From NCBI GenBank assembly GCA_964500675.1, contig CAZCNY010000001.1, forward strand, positions 806,001 through 870,000: a stretch of 64,000 nucleotides of DNA, read 5' to 3'. This DNA is from CAMLJR01 sp964500675. Lineage in GTDB: Bacteria > Pseudomonadota > Gammaproteobacteria > Pseudomonadales > CAMLJR01. Shown piece by piece: positions 36,524-46,027 of this stretch (within the stretch, counting starts at the first letter, position 1; each line of letters opens with the position of its first letter). The position numbers and the translations under genes were made by a program. The notes below the pieces were generated by a model. The model ran no database searches. It had not been told where the DNA came from and saw only the letters and a program-made list of their open reading frames with translations.

Positions 36524-38067
36524 GCGTTGCCCAGTCGACCAAACAAGAGCCGAACGCCCGCACCCCGATATCAACCGGCTCCGAGTGGACTTTCGAGCTG
36601 ATCGAAGCTTACGAGCGCGAAATCAAAACGCTCGCCGAAGAATTCGGGCTCGACACTTACCCCAATCAAATCGAAATCATCAGCTCTGAGCAGATGATGG
36701 ATGCCTATGCCGCATCGGGCATGCCCGTTTACTACCGGCATTGGTCATTCGGCAAGCATTTTCTCGGCATCGAGAATAATTATTCGCGCGGTCAGATGGG
36801 GCTCGCTTACGAAATCGTCATCAACTCGAATCCATGCATCGCGTATTTGATGGAAGAAAACACGATGACGATGCAGGCGCTCGTGATCGCGCACGCCTGC
36901 TACGGTCACAACTCGTTTTTCAAAGGCAATTATTTATTCCGTACATGGACCGATGCCGACTCGATCATCGATTACATGCTGTTTGCGCGCAATTACATCG
37001 CCAAATGCGAGGAAAAGCACGGCATCGAAGCCGTTGAGGGCGTGCTCGATTCGTGTCACGCGTTGATGAACTACGGAGTCGATCGTTACAAACGCCCCTA
37101 CCCGATTTCCGCCGAGGAGGAACAGCGCCGTCAAGAAGAACGCGAGGAATATTTGCAACAACAGGTCAACGACTTGTGGCGCACGATTCCCACCGGTCGC
37201 GCAGCGGAAAAGCACAATAAACACAAATCGTTTCTCGAAGAGCCGCAGGAAAATCTATTGTATTTTCTTGAGAAAAAGGCGCCGCTGCTCGAACCCTGGC
37301 AGCGCGAAATCATTCGCATCGTACGCAAAATCGCCCAGTATTTTTATCCGCAGCGGCAGACGCAAGTGATGAACGAGGGCTGGGCCACGTTCTGGCATTA
37401 CACGCTGCTCAACGAATTGTACGATCGCGGCAAAGTCACCGATGGTTTTATGTTCGAGTTTTTGCAATCGCATACAAGCGTGGTGTTTCAACCCGCGTTC
37501 GACAGCCCGTATTACAGCGGCATCAATCCGTATGCACTCGGTTTCAGCATGATGAGCGATATTCGCCGCATCTGCGAAAATCCAACCGAAGAAGATAGGC
37601 GTTGGTTCCCCGACATCGCTGGCACGCCATGGCGCGAAACGCTGCAATTCGCGATGCGCAACTTCAAAGATGAAAGTTTCATCCTGCAATTCCTCTCGCC
37701 GAAAGTGATTCGCGATTTGAAATTGTTTTGTGTGCTCGATGACGACAATAATAATGAAATCGAAATCGCTGCGATCCACGACGACGAAGGCTATCGTAAG
37801 GTGCGCGAGCAACTCGCGGGACAATACAACCTCGGCAATCGCGAGCCGAATATCCAAGTTGTCGATATCGACATGCGCGGCGACCGCGCCATGTATCTGC
37901 AGCACACACAGCACAATCGGCGCCCGCTCGACGACAACACCGATGAAGTGCTGAAACATCTGCATCAGCTATGGGGCTTCGACGTGCATTTGAAATCGGT
38001 GCAGGATGGCAAAGTCACCGCCACCTATCATTGCCCGCCGCAGGAAGACGAATCGGCGCAGCTTTGA
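36520..38067 (+). CDS. SpoVR family protein
   Basis: A 515-aa member of the SpoVR/YcgB family, whose Bacillus homologue affects spore cortex; in gammaproteobacteria it travels with prkA and yeaH as a stress operon. ATG 36520 overlaps yeaH by 4 bases and follows AGAGG. Typical stretches include MPVYYRHWSFGKHF, AHACYGHNSFFKGNYLFRTW, MNEGWATFWHYTLLN, and NPYALGFSMMSDIRRI. The H/E residues in these segments suggest a metal site, but no biochemical function is proven. Confidence 0.94.
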   Translation: MSVAQSTKQEPNARTPISTGSEWTFELIEAYEREIKTLAEEFGLDTYPNQIEIISSEQMMDAYAASGMPVYYRHWSFGKHFLGIENNYSRGQMGLAYEIVINSNPCIAYLMEENTMTMQALVIAHACYGHNSFFKGNYLFRTWTDADSIIDYMLFARNYIAKCEEKHGIEAVEGVLDSCHALMNYGVDRYKRPYPISAEEEQRRQEEREEYLQQQVNDLWRTIPTGRAAEKHNKHKSFLEEPQENLLYFLEKKAPLLEPWQREIIRIVRKIAQYFYPQRQTQVMNEGWATFWHYTLLNELYDRGKVTDGFMFEFLQSHTSVVFQPAFDSPYYSGINPYALGFSMMSDIRRICENPTEEDRRWFPDIAGTPWRETLQFAMRNFKDESFILQFLSPKVIRDLKLFCVLDDDNNNEIEIAAIHDDEGYRKVREQLAGQYNLGNREPNIQVVDIDMRGDRAMYLQHTQHNRRPLDDNTDEVLKHLHQLWGFDVHLKSVQDGKVTATYHCPPQEDESAQL

Positions 38068-39146
38068 AAACCTATCTCGTCGGCGGCGCAGTTCGCGACA
38101 AATTATTGGGTTATCCGCATCACGAGCGCGATTGGGTCGTAGTTGGCGCTACGCCCGAAGAAATGCTCGCCGCCGGATTCAAACCCGTCGGTAAAGATTT
38201 TCCCGTTTTTTTACATCCGCAAACGAATGAGGAATATGCGCTCGCACGCACCGAACGCAAAACCGGGCGAGGTTATCACGGCTTCAATTTTTATTGCGCC
38301 GCCGATGTCACACTCGAACAGGATCTGGCGCGCCGCGATCTCACGATCAACGCGATGGCCGAAGACGAAACGGGTAAACTGATCGATCCTTACGGTGGCC
38401 GCCGCGATCTCGAACAAAAAATTCTGCGTCACGTATCGCTCGCCTTTGCAGAGGATCCCTTGCGCATCTTGCGTGTAGCGCGATTCGCTGCACGCTATCA
38501 CCACCTCGGTTTTCGCATCGCACCCGAAACCGTGAAACTTATGTGTGCAATTGCTACGGCAGGCGAAGTCGAGCATTTGATTAGTGAACGCATCTGGAAA
38601 GAAACCGAGCGCGCGCTGCGCGAATCGAATCCCGAAATTTATTTTCAGACGATCCACTATTGCGGCGCGTCGCAGCGTTTATTTCCTGAATTGCGCAGCG
38701 ATGCGTTAGACATTGCGGCTCTCGAACGTTGTGCGGCGCACTTCCGAGAGCCGCTTGTGCGCTTCGCCGTGCTGTGCAAGCAACTAAACGCACATGAAAC
38801 CATAACGCTGTGCACGCGCATCTGCGCGCCGAACGATTACCGCGAACTGGTCCAGCTTACGGTTGCGCAGTTGCCTACACTGCAAAAAGCCGATAGACCC
38901 GAGACAGCTTTTGCCATCATTGAAGAAAGCGACGCCTTCCGCCGCCCGCAGCGCTTTGATTTATTGCTCGACGTTGCCGCGGCACTGCAAGTTGAAAAAA
39001 GCATCATCGAGCGCGTGCGTAAGGCATACAAAAATGCAGTAACCGTGACCGCGCAGCCGTTACTAGAGCGCGGCTTTAGCGGAAAGGAACTCGGCGAGCA
39101 GATACGGCGCGAACGCCTAGCCGCAATTCAGCGTGAATGGCCTTAA
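38064..39146 (+). CDS. cca: CCA-adding tRNA nucleotidyltransferase (short form)
   Basis: A 360-aa class II nucleotidyltransferase that adds or repairs the tRNA 3' CCA. The start is taken as TTG 38064, overlapping the spoVR stop (TTGA) and giving the conserved KTYLVGGAVRDKLLG; no in-frame ATG is nearby. Catalytic acidic residues lie in HERDWVVVGA, with RRDLTINAMAED and EDPLRILRVARFAARY following. It is shorter than the ~410-aa E. coli enzyme, and I see no HD phosphohydrolase motif in the C-terminal third, so it may lack the phosphatase/phosphodiesterase activities. Confidence 0.93.
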   Translation: MKTYLVGGAVRDKLLGYPHHERDWVVVGATPEEMLAAGFKPVGKDFPVFLHPQTNEEYALARTERKTGRGYHGFNFYCAADVTLEQDLARRDLTINAMAEDETGKLIDPYGGRRDLEQKILRHVSLAFAEDPLRILRVARFAARYHHLGFRIAPETVKLMCAIATAGEVEHLISERIWKETERALRESNPEIYFQTIHYCGASQRLFPELRSDALDIAALERCAAHFREPLVRFAVLCKQLNAHETITLCTRICAPNDYRELVQLTVAQLPTLQKADRPETAFAIIEESDAFRRPQRFDLLLDVAAALQVEKSIIERVRKAYKNAVTVTAQPLLERGFSGKELGEQIRRERLAAIQREWP

Positions 39147-39668
39147 TCAACCAGCTCGTTGCATCTCGGAAATATCGCGGTCATGCCAATAGAACGGCAC
39201 GGACCACAGCCGTTGCGTTTTCGCGAATTGCTGTTTAAGCGCACCGTAACTGATGCGCAACTGCGGATGCAACTCGTCGCCCGCGATATCCGCAAGCGGC
39301 CACAGGGTGTAAGCGTATTCGGCGATATCCGCACGCGGCAATTTCGCACCGTACATCACGCCACAAAAATCGCCGTAGGTTAGCAAATCCAAATCGAGCG
39401 AACGCGCGCTGAATTTTGGTAAGTTACCGGAGTTGCCGTTTTCGCGCTCGATCGAACGCAATTGCAAACGCACTTCCTGCAAACTCAGATTGGTATCGAA
39501 GCCGACGACGAGATTGAAAAATGCAGCGCCAGCAAAACCCACCGCTTCGCTTTCATAAACCGGCGACACGATTAATGGCGCGAACAGCTGCGCAAGACGA
39601 TCGAGTGCCGCGCGCACATTGCGTTCGCGCTCGATGTTGCTGCCGATACCGACGTAAATGCGCTTCAT
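39147..39668 (-). CDS. folK: 2-amino-4-hydroxy-6-hydroxymethyldihydropteridine pyrophosphokinase
   Basis: A 173-aa HPPK of folate synthesis. Visible: YVGIGSNIERERNVRAAL, VSPVYESEAVGF (substrate loop), F-N-L-V-V, and SARSLDLDLLTYGDF, where the D-L-D-L-L metal site is clear. It overlaps folB by 4 bases upstream, and its stop abuts the cca stop with no gap, so the two transcripts converge directly. The last ~25 residues are extra relative to the 159-aa E. coli enzyme. Confidence 0.93.
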   Translation of the reverse strand: MKRIYVGIGSNIERERNVRAALDRLAQLFAPLIVSPVYESEAVGFAGAAFFNLVVGFDTNLSLQEVRLQLRSIERENGNSGNLPKFSARSLDLDLLTYGDFCGVMYGAKLPRADIAEYAYTLWPLADIAGDELHPQLRISYGALKQQFAKTQRLWSVPFYWHDRDISEMQRAG

Positions 39669-40045
39669 ACCGACCCCCTCTTTTCGTTGCGATTTAAAGC
39701 CCCTCGCTCAATTTGCACACCAACGCCCTGCGCCGACGGCACGGCGGTCGGCTTGGTGGCACACAGGCGAAGCCACGCGACGGAAAATTCGCTCTGCAAC
39801 AATTCGGCGCAGCGCTCGGCCAATGTTTCGAGCAAAAGAAATTGTTGCTCCTGCACAAATGCCATAAGGCGTAATGCAATCGCATGGTAGTCGAGCGTAT
39901 CGCTCACATTTTGCGATGCGGCCGCTTGGCGAATATCGGCAGTCATTTCCACATCGATTACAACAATTTGCTTTACGCGACGCTCCCACTCGTAAATACC
40001 GACGATGGTTTCGATGCGTAAACCGCGAATAAAAATAGTATCCAT
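39665..40045 (-). CDS. folB: dihydroneopterin aldolase
   Basis: A 126-aa enzyme that converts dihydroneopterin to hydroxymethyl-dihydropterin, the step before FolK. N-terminus MDTIFIRGLRIETIVGIYEWE, then SDTLDYHAIAL and LLLETLAERCAELL (catalytic Glu region), and a C-terminal K-P strand. ATG 40045 is preferred to an upstream in-frame GTG (40048). Cotranscribed with tsaD (17-base gap) and folK (4-base overlap). Confidence 0.93.
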   Translation of the reverse strand: MDTIFIRGLRIETIVGIYEWERRVKQIVVIDVEMTADIRQAAASQNVSDTLDYHAIALRLMAFVQEQQFLLLETLAERCAELLQSEFSVAWLRLCATKPTAVPSAQGVGVQIERGALNRNEKRGSV

Positions 40046-40062
40046 CACCGTTAAGCTCGCGA

Positions 40063-41112
40063 CTACTGACTTTCAATTGCGGATAAGGTGTCGAGGGGCC
40101 AACGCGCACGCACATCGATACTCAACGCATCGCGCTGCCCGGCAAGCAAGCGCTGGCAACCCGCATACGCGATCATCGCGCCGTTATCGGTGCAGAATTT
40201 CGGGCGCGCGTAAAATGTGCGCGCGCCGATCGCTGCGAGTTCGTAATCGAGTCGCTGACGCAATTCGCGATTCGCACTCACACCCCCCGCAAGCACAAGC
40301 GTTTTTAAATGCGTTAGCTGCAACGCGCGCTGCGCTTTGGCCACCAGCGTTTCGACGACAGCCGCTTGAAACGACGCTGCGATATCGGCGCGCGTTTGCG
40401 CATCTATCTGGTCACCATGTGATTGCTCGTCGCTTTGCGCCTGGCCACGAATGGCCGCGAGCACCGCCGTCTTCAAACCCGAGAAGCTGAAATCGAGACC
40501 GGGACGATTGAGCATCGGGCGTGGGAATTTGAAGCGCGGCGTGCCCTGCTCGGCCAATTTCGCCAGTTCTGGCCCGCCCGGATAGGGCAAGCCGAGCATC
40601 TTCGCGCACTTATCGAAAGCTTCACCTGCCGCATCGTCGAGCGATTCGCCCAGCAGGGTATAACGGCCGATACCATCGACGCGCACGAGTTGCGTGTGCC
40701 CTCCTGACACGAGCAATGCCACAAACGGCAGCGCAGGCGGCTCGGCCTCTAGCATCGGCGCAAGCAGGTGCGCCTCCATATGATGAATGCCGAGCGCGGG
40801 CTTGCCCCAGGCATAGGCGAGGCTGCGACCGATACAGGCTCCAACCATCAGCGCGCCGGCAAGACCCGGCCCGGAAGTGAATGCGACACCATCGATTTCA
40901 TCGTGTCCGATGCCCGCGCTGGCGAACACCTCGTCGAGCAGCGGTAAACATTTGCGCACATGATCGCGCGAAGCGAGTTCAGGCACGACGCCGCCGTACT
41001 CGCGGTGCAGAGCGATCTGGCTGTACAGCGCGTCCGCGAGCAGGCCGCGCGCGCTATCGTAGATAGCCACGCCGGTTTCATCGCAGGAGGTTTCAATACC
41101 GAGGACACGCAT
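40063..41112 (-). CDS. tsaD: tRNA N6-threonylcarbamoyladenosine synthesis protein TsaD
   Basis: A 349-aa ASKHA-fold enzyme that, with TsaB and TsaE, transfers threonylcarbamoyl to A37 of ANN-decoding tRNAs. MRVLGIETSCDETGVAIYD is the standard start (ATG 41112). Metal ligands are in GIHHMEAH, and the nucleotide-binding LVSGGHTQL and LVLAGGVSANREL are present, as is CTDNGAMIAYAG. It is divergent from rpsU, an arrangement conserved widely in proteobacteria. Confidence 0.97.
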   Translation of the reverse strand: MRVLGIETSCDETGVAIYDSARGLLADALYSQIALHREYGGVVPELASRDHVRKCLPLLDEVFASAGIGHDEIDGVAFTSGPGLAGALMVGACIGRSLAYAWGKPALGIHHMEAHLLAPMLEAEPPALPFVALLVSGGHTQLVRVDGIGRYTLLGESLDDAAGEAFDKCAKMLGLPYPGGPELAKLAEQGTPRFKFPRPMLNRPGLDFSFSGLKTAVLAAIRGQAQSDEQSHGDQIDAQTRADIAASFQAAVVETLVAKAQRALQLTHLKTLVLAGGVSANRELRQRLDYELAAIGARTFYARPKFCTDNGAMIAYAGCQRLLAGQRDALSIDVRARWPLDTLSAIESQ

Positions 41113-41255
41113 GCCGGTCACGATCGAGCCGCTGTCGGGGGAGCGCATCATATCGGCTCGCCCCGCTTCGTGCCAGTTCTGGGCGGTCGACTGCCGAACC
41201 GGCGGCCGCGATTAACCATGGCACCGGTTGCAACTTCGCAATTGGCGCCAAACCT

Positions 41256-41284
41256 TTGCATTTGGGGAATCGGAGGTTTAGAAT
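41256..41284 (+). promoter_or_regulatory. sigma-70 promoter for rpsU and the macromolecular-synthesis genes
   Basis: TTGCAT (41256-41261) and TAGAAT (41279-41284) with an ideal 17-base spacer, 70 bases before the rpsU ATG in the tsaD-rpsU divergent gap. Confidence 0.7.
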
Positions 41285-41354
41285 GCCCCGCCTTCGGCGC
41301 ATGGTCGCCGGATAATCTATTTACTTGAGTTTCTCAGAAACTGGAAAGCTACCG

Positions 41355-41570
41355 ATGCCATTTGTAAAACTTAAAGAAAATGAACCGTTCGATGTCGCAC
41401 TGCGCCGCTTCAAACGCTCCTGCGAAAAAGCGGGCGTGCTGGCCGAAGTTCGCCGCCGCGAGTTCTACGAAAAGCCCACCACCATTCGCAAACGCGAGGC
41501 GGCGTCCGCCGTTAAGCGTCATCTTAAGAAGCTGCAACGCGAAGCGAAAAAACTGCAACGCCCCTTCTAA
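41355..41570 (+). CDS. rpsU: 30S ribosomal protein S21
   Basis: A 71-aa basic ribosomal protein required for initiation on many mRNAs. From ATG 41355 it reads MPFVKLKENEPFDVALRRF, then CEKAGVLAEVRRREFYEKPT and a Lys/Arg-rich tail (HLKKLQREAKKLQRPF), exactly the family shape. In-frame codons upstream (from 41325) are not conserved. It begins the rpsU-yqeY-dnaG-rpoD block. Confidence 0.97.
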   Translation: MPFVKLKENEPFDVALRRFKRSCEKAGVLAEVRRREFYEKPTTIRKREAASAVKRHLKKLQREAKKLQRPF

Positions 41571-41600
41571 GGTCTTTCGCCACTTAAAGGTTTTACCGCC

Positions 41601-42053
41601 ATGGCCGACTCGCCGTTGAAAGTACGCCTCACCGAGGCGATGAAGTCGGCCATGCGGGCGCAGCAAAAAGAGCGCCTCAGCGCCATCCGGCTGATCCTGG
41701 CCGATATCAAACGCATCGAAGTAGACGAGCGCATCGAGCCCGATGACGCGCGCATTCTCACTGTGCTCGATAAAATCGCGAAACAGCGTCGCGATTCGAT
41801 CAATCAATTTCGCAATGCCGGGCGCAACGATCTCGCCGATAAAGAGCAATTCGAACTCGGAGTCGTCGGCGAATTTCTGCCGCAACAGATGAGCGAGGCT
41901 GAAATCGCCGCCTTGATCGATAGAGCCATCGCGGAAACGGGCGCCGCCAGCGCCGCCGATATGGGTAAAGTCATGGCCGTGGTGAAGCCCGCCGCGCAGG
42001 GCCGCGCCGATATGGCTGCCGTGAGCAAGCTCGTCAAAGCACGCCTCGGCTAA
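41601..42053 (+). CDS. GatB/YqeY domain protein
   Basis: A 150-aa protein of the YqeY family, related to the tRNA-binding tail of the amidotransferase subunit GatB. Helical throughout: LKVRLTEAMKSAMRAQQKER, RLILADIKRIEVDER, EFLPQQMSEAEIAALID, GAASAADMGKVMAVVKP, and a final KLVKARL. Function is not settled; an effect on tRNA is inferred from homology. Its place between rpsU and dnaG is standard in pseudomonads. Confidence 0.93.
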   Translation: MADSPLKVRLTEAMKSAMRAQQKERLSAIRLILADIKRIEVDERIEPDDARILTVLDKIAKQRRDSINQFRNAGRNDLADKEQFELGVVGEFLPQQMSEAEIAALIDRAIAETGAASAADMGKVMAVVKPAAQGRADMAAVSKLVKARLG

Positions 42054-42150
42054 TAAAATCTCACCGGTCGAAGTCAATCGACCTGGCGCGTGCCACGCGT
42101 TAGAGTTGACACGATATTTACCACCTCGCACACGCTGAACTCACGAACTC

Positions 42151-44022
42151 ATGGCCGGCCGCATTCCCCAGGCATTCATCGATGATTTGCTCGAGCGCGT
42201 CGATATCGTCGAGGTGATCGACCGCCGCGTGCCGCTCAAAAAAAGCGGCCGCAATTACAGCGCGCGCTGCCCTTTCCACGACGAAAAAACGCCGTCGTTC
42301 AGCGTCAGTCCCGATAAACAATTTTTCTATTGTTTCGGCTGCGGCGCCGGCGGCAACGCGATTGGCTTCGTCATGGACTACGACCGCGTCGATTTTCCGC
42401 AGGCGGTGGAAACGCTGGCGACGCTCGCGGGTCTCGAAGTGCCGCGTGAAGAACAGCCCGAACGCGTCGTCAAACAACACCAGCAACAGCGCGATCTCTA
42501 TCAAATACTCGATGCCGCCGCGCGCTTTTATCGCGAGCAATTACGCCATCATCCGCAAGCGAAACGCGCGATCGCGTATTTAAAAAAGCGCGGTGTCACG
42601 GGTGAAATCGCGCGCGATTTCAGTATCGGTTACGCGCCGCCCGGCTGGGATAATTTATTACAAGCGCTCGGCAAGGACGAACACGAACGCAGATTGCTGA
42701 TCGATGCTGGTATGCTCGTGATCAAGGACGAAAACAACTCCGCCAGCGGTGACAACAGCCGCATCGAAAACAACAAACGTGCTGAAGAAAAAAAAGGATA
42801 CGATCGTTTTCGCGAACGTGTGATGTTTCCGATTCACGACAGCCGCGGCCGCGTGATTGCATTCGGCGGGCGCGTGCTCAACGACGAAAAGCCGAAATAT
42901 TTAAACTCACCCGAGACGCCGATATTTCACAAAGGCCGCGAGCTCTACGGCCTCTATCAAGCGCGCAAAGCCGTGCGGCATTTGCAGCGCCTCGTCGTCG
43001 TCGAAGGCTACATGGATGTCGTCGCGCTCGCGCAATTCGGTATTCCGTATGCGGTTGCCACGCTCGGTACGGCGACGAGTACCGAGCATCTGCAAAAAAT
43101 ATTTCGCCAATGCAGCGAAGTGATTTTCTGCTTCGACGGCGATAACGCAGGCCGGCAAGCGGCGCGGCGCGCGCTCGAAGCAACATTGCCGACAATGGAA
43201 GACGGTCGCAGCGCGAAATTTTTATTTTTACCCGAAGGCGAAGACCCCGACAGCCTCGTGCGCAAGCAAGGAGCCGCCGCGTTCGAACAACTGCTGAACG
43301 CCGCGCAGCCGTTGGCCGATTATTTATTCGATAGCGCGGGTGAAGGCCTCGATCTCAACAGCCTCGAAGGCCGCGCGCGACTCAGCAAGCTCGCGACACC
43401 ACTGATCGCCAAAGTCCCCGAGTGCGTATTCAAACAATTGCTCATCGACGCACTCGCTCAGCGCACAGGTCTCAGCAGTGACAAGCTCGCGGCGTTGACG
43501 GTGCAGACGGAGAAACCCCCACCCCGCTCCGAAACATCAATGCCGCGCACACCGATACAGCGCCGCCTGCTGCCACCGCGCACCGAGATTCAACGCCAAC
43601 CCGTGCTCTACGCCATCGGATTACTGCTACTGCATCCGCAGCTCGCCCGCCACGCCCCCGCCGCAAGTCAGCTCACGCATCTGGAGGGTGAAACCGGCAC
43701 GCTGCTGCGCGACCTCATCGAGCTGTTGCAGCGCCGGCCCGAAGCCAACACCAATGTGCTGCTCGGGCATTGGTACGACCAGCCGTGGCGCCGGCACGTG
43801 GAAGAGGCGTTCAACCAGGTCGGCATCCTGCTCGAAAATGTCGAGCAACTGAACCCCGCAAGCGAGGAAGGTGTCAAAACGGAACTGGCGGAAACTTTAC
43901 AGCGGTTGGAGCATGACCAAATTGAAGTTCAACTCGACACATTACTCAGCAAAGCCAATGATTTATCTGCCGAAGAGCGACAGCATTTAGATCGCCTGCT
44001 GCGCCAAAAGCACGGTAAATAA
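42151..44022 (+). CDS. dnaG: DNA primase
   Basis: A 623-aa RNA primer synthase for replication. The zinc-binding domain (about 36-66) has CPFHDEKTPSFSV...CFGC. The RNA polymerase/TOPRIM core has FPIHDSRGRVIAFGGR, VVEGYMDVVALAQFG and FCFDGDNAGR. The C-terminal DnaB-binding helical domain starts after a Pro-rich linker (about 470-490). An insertion with low complexity (SASGDNSRIENNKRAEEKK) interrupts the core near residue 205. The gap before it (42054-42150) contains GGTCGA/TCGACC around AGTCAA and a TTGACA, but no convincing -10. Confidence 0.96.
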   Translation: MAGRIPQAFIDDLLERVDIVEVIDRRVPLKKSGRNYSARCPFHDEKTPSFSVSPDKQFFYCFGCGAGGNAIGFVMDYDRVDFPQAVETLATLAGLEVPREEQPERVVKQHQQQRDLYQILDAAARFYREQLRHHPQAKRAIAYLKKRGVTGEIARDFSIGYAPPGWDNLLQALGKDEHERRLLIDAGMLVIKDENNSASGDNSRIENNKRAEEKKGYDRFRERVMFPIHDSRGRVIAFGGRVLNDEKPKYLNSPETPIFHKGRELYGLYQARKAVRHLQRLVVVEGYMDVVALAQFGIPYAVATLGTATSTEHLQKIFRQCSEVIFCFDGDNAGRQAARRALEATLPTMEDGRSAKFLFLPEGEDPDSLVRKQGAAAFEQLLNAAQPLADYLFDSAGEGLDLNSLEGRARLSKLATPLIAKVPECVFKQLLIDALAQRTGLSSDKLAALTVQTEKPPPRSETSMPRTPIQRRLLPPRTEIQRQPVLYAIGLLLLHPQLARHAPAASQLTHLEGETGTLLRDLIELLQRRPEANTNVLLGHWYDQPWRRHVEEAFNQVGILLENVEQLNPASEEGVKTELAETLQRLEHDQIEVQLDTLLSKANDLSAEERQHLDRLLRQKHGK

Positions 44023-44090
44023 CCCATTTCAGGGATTGGAATTTTCACTTCAAAACCCCACCTAACTAGTCGGCCATTTGTCATATGGTT

Positions 44091-44096
44091 TATAAT
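44091..44096 (+). promoter_or_regulatory. candidate -10 element for rpoD (TATAAT)
   Basis: A consensus TATAAT lies 44 bases before the rpoD ATG in the only gap between dnaG and rpoD. No good -35 sits at the right distance, so this is a partial promoter at best. Confidence 0.35.
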
Positions 44097-44139
44097 GGTC
44101 GGCTACATTTTTCACCCTTCGCCGCGGGAATGACACAGC

Positions 44140-45978
44140 ATGAGTGATACGGAACAACAGCAATCCCGGCTCAAAGAACTGATCGCGAAAGGCAAGGAGC
44201 AGGGGTTTCTCACCTACGCGGAAGTCAACGATCACCTCCCCGAAGACATCTCCGATCCCGAGCAGGTCGAAGATATCATTCAAATGATCAACGATCTCGG
44301 CATCCAGGTGTTTGAAGAGGCGCCCGACGCCGATACGCTGCTGCTGGCCGACAGCGAATCCCCCGACGACATCGCCGCCGCCGAAGCCGCCGCCGCGCTC
44401 GCCGCCGTGGAGACCGAAGCGGGACGCACCACCGATCCGGTGCGCATGTATATGCGCGAAATGGGCACCGTAGAACTGCTCACGCGCGAGGGCGAAATCG
44501 TTATCGCCAAGCGCATCGAAGACGGCATCCGTGAATTGATGGCGGCGCTCGCCTATTTCCCCGGCACCGTGAAGACGGTGCTTGAGGAGTACGAAAAAAC
44601 CACAACCGAAGGCCGCCGCCTCGGCGATGTCCTCGTCGGTTATCTCGATCCCGTCGCCGAAATTGCGCCGGCAACCGAAGAAATTCCGGTTGAGGAAGAG
44701 CCCGCCGCCGATGACGACGACGAGGAGGAAGCCAAAGGCGACGACGAGGAAGAATCGACCGAGAACGGTCCCGATCCCGAGGAGGCCAAGATTCGCTTTG
44801 GCGCGCTGCTTGATCAATTTCAAAAAGTTGAGAAAGCAGCCAAGAAACACGGCCGCTATAGCAAGCAAACTGCAAAGGAGTTGCATCAACTCGGCGAAGT
44901 GTTCAAGTTTTTCAAACTCACACCGCGCATGTTCGATCCGCTCGTGGCGCGCGTGCGCGATACACTCAATGCGATTCGCGAACAAGAAAAAACCATCATG
45001 CAAATCTGCGTGCGCGAATGCGGCATGGATCGCAGACAGTTCATCAAAGATTTCCAGGGGGGCGAAACCAATCTGGAATGGGTGGATAAACACGTGGCCG
45101 CCCGCAAAGCCTATTCGAGCAAACTGAATCAGCACAAGGATGCGATTCTGCGCGCGCAAAATCGCATCAAAGATCTCGAAACCGAAACCGATCTAACCAT
45201 CGCCGACATCAAGGAAGTCAATCGCCGCATGTCGATCGGCGAAGCGCGCGCACGCCGTGCGAAAAAAGAAATGGTCGAGGCCAACCTGCGTCTCGTGATT
45301 TCGATCGCGAAGAAATACACCAATCGCGGCTTGCAATTTCTCGATCTGATTCAGGAAGGCAATATCGGCCTGATGAAAGCGGTCGATAAATTCGAATACC
45401 GGCGCGGTTACAAATTTTCGACGTATGCGACATGGTGGATTCGCCAGGCGATCACGCGCTCGATCGCCGATCAGGCGCGCACGATCCGCATTCCCGTGCA
45501 CATGATCGAAACGATCAACAAGCTCAACCGCATTTCGCGGCAGATGTTGCAGGAAATGGGGCGCGAGCCGACGCCGGAAGAGCTCGGCGAGCGCATGGAA
45601 ATGCCCGAAGACAAAGTGCGCAAAGTATTGAAGATTGCGAAAGAGCCAATTTCGATGGAGACACCGATCGGCGATGACGAAGATTCGCATTTGGGCGATT
45701 TCATCGAAGACACGACGATCGCCTCACCGGTCGACGCCGCCACCGGCGAAGGCCTGCGCGAAGCGACGCGACAAGTGCTCGCGGGCTTGACCGCACGCGA
45801 AGCGAAAGTGTTGCGCATGCGTTTCGGCATCGACATGAACACCGACCACACGCTCGAAGAAGTCGGCAAACAATTCGACGTCACGCGCGAACGCATCCGT
45901 CAAATCGAAGCGAAAGCACTGCGCAAACTGCGCCACCCTTCGCGCTCGGACCACCTGCGCAGTTTTCTTGACGAGTAA
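44140..45978 (+). CDS. rpoD: RNA polymerase primary sigma factor (sigma-70)
   Basis: A 612-aa housekeeping sigma factor. Region 1.1 (about 1-80; LKELIAKGKEQGFLTYAEVN), region 1.2 (DPVRMYMREMGTVELLTREG), an acidic non-conserved region (about 180-215, rich in E/D), region 2 (AKKYTNRGLQFLDLIQEGN, RRGYKFSTYATWWIRQAITR), region 3 and region 4 (TLEEVGKQFDVTRERIRQIE) can all be seen. Length and ending (HLRSFLDE) match gammaproteobacterial RpoD. It closes the rpsU-yqeY-dnaG-rpoD set and is followed by a hairpin and tRNA genes. Confidence 0.98.
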   Translation: MSDTEQQQSRLKELIAKGKEQGFLTYAEVNDHLPEDISDPEQVEDIIQMINDLGIQVFEEAPDADTLLLADSESPDDIAAAEAAAALAAVETEAGRTTDPVRMYMREMGTVELLTREGEIVIAKRIEDGIRELMAALAYFPGTVKTVLEEYEKTTTEGRRLGDVLVGYLDPVAEIAPATEEIPVEEEPAADDDDEEEAKGDDEEESTENGPDPEEAKIRFGALLDQFQKVEKAAKKHGRYSKQTAKELHQLGEVFKFFKLTPRMFDPLVARVRDTLNAIREQEKTIMQICVRECGMDRRQFIKDFQGGETNLEWVDKHVAARKAYSSKLNQHKDAILRAQNRIKDLETETDLTIADIKEVNRRMSIGEARARRAKKEMVEANLRLVISIAKKYTNRGLQFLDLIQEGNIGLMKAVDKFEYRRGYKFSTYATWWIRQAITRSIADQARTIRIPVHMIETINKLNRISRQMLQEMGREPTPEELGERMEMPEDKVRKVLKIAKEPISMETPIGDDEDSHLGDFIEDTTIASPVDAATGEGLREATRQVLAGLTAREAKVLRMRFGIDMNTDHTLEEVGKQFDVTRERIRQIEAKALRKLRHPSRSDHLRSFLDE

Positions 45979-45998
45979 CTGAACTCGACAAGCGATAT

Positions 45999-46027
45999 TT
46001 GTTATCCCATTACGCGGCGCCTATAAT
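45999..46027 (+). promoter_or_regulatory. tRNA promoter (TTGTTA - 17 - TATAAT)
   Basis: TTGTTA (45999-46004) and a perfect TATAAT (46022-46027) with a 17-base spacer, 21 bases after the rpoD stop and directed at the tRNA sequences. The -10 lies in the loop of an inverted repeat. Confidence 0.75.

Noticed and set aside
44062..45159. Minus-strand open frame of 365 codons opposite rpoD
   Set aside because: Antisense to conserved sigma-70 regions; the translation is low-complexity Phe/Leu/Gly and not a protein family.
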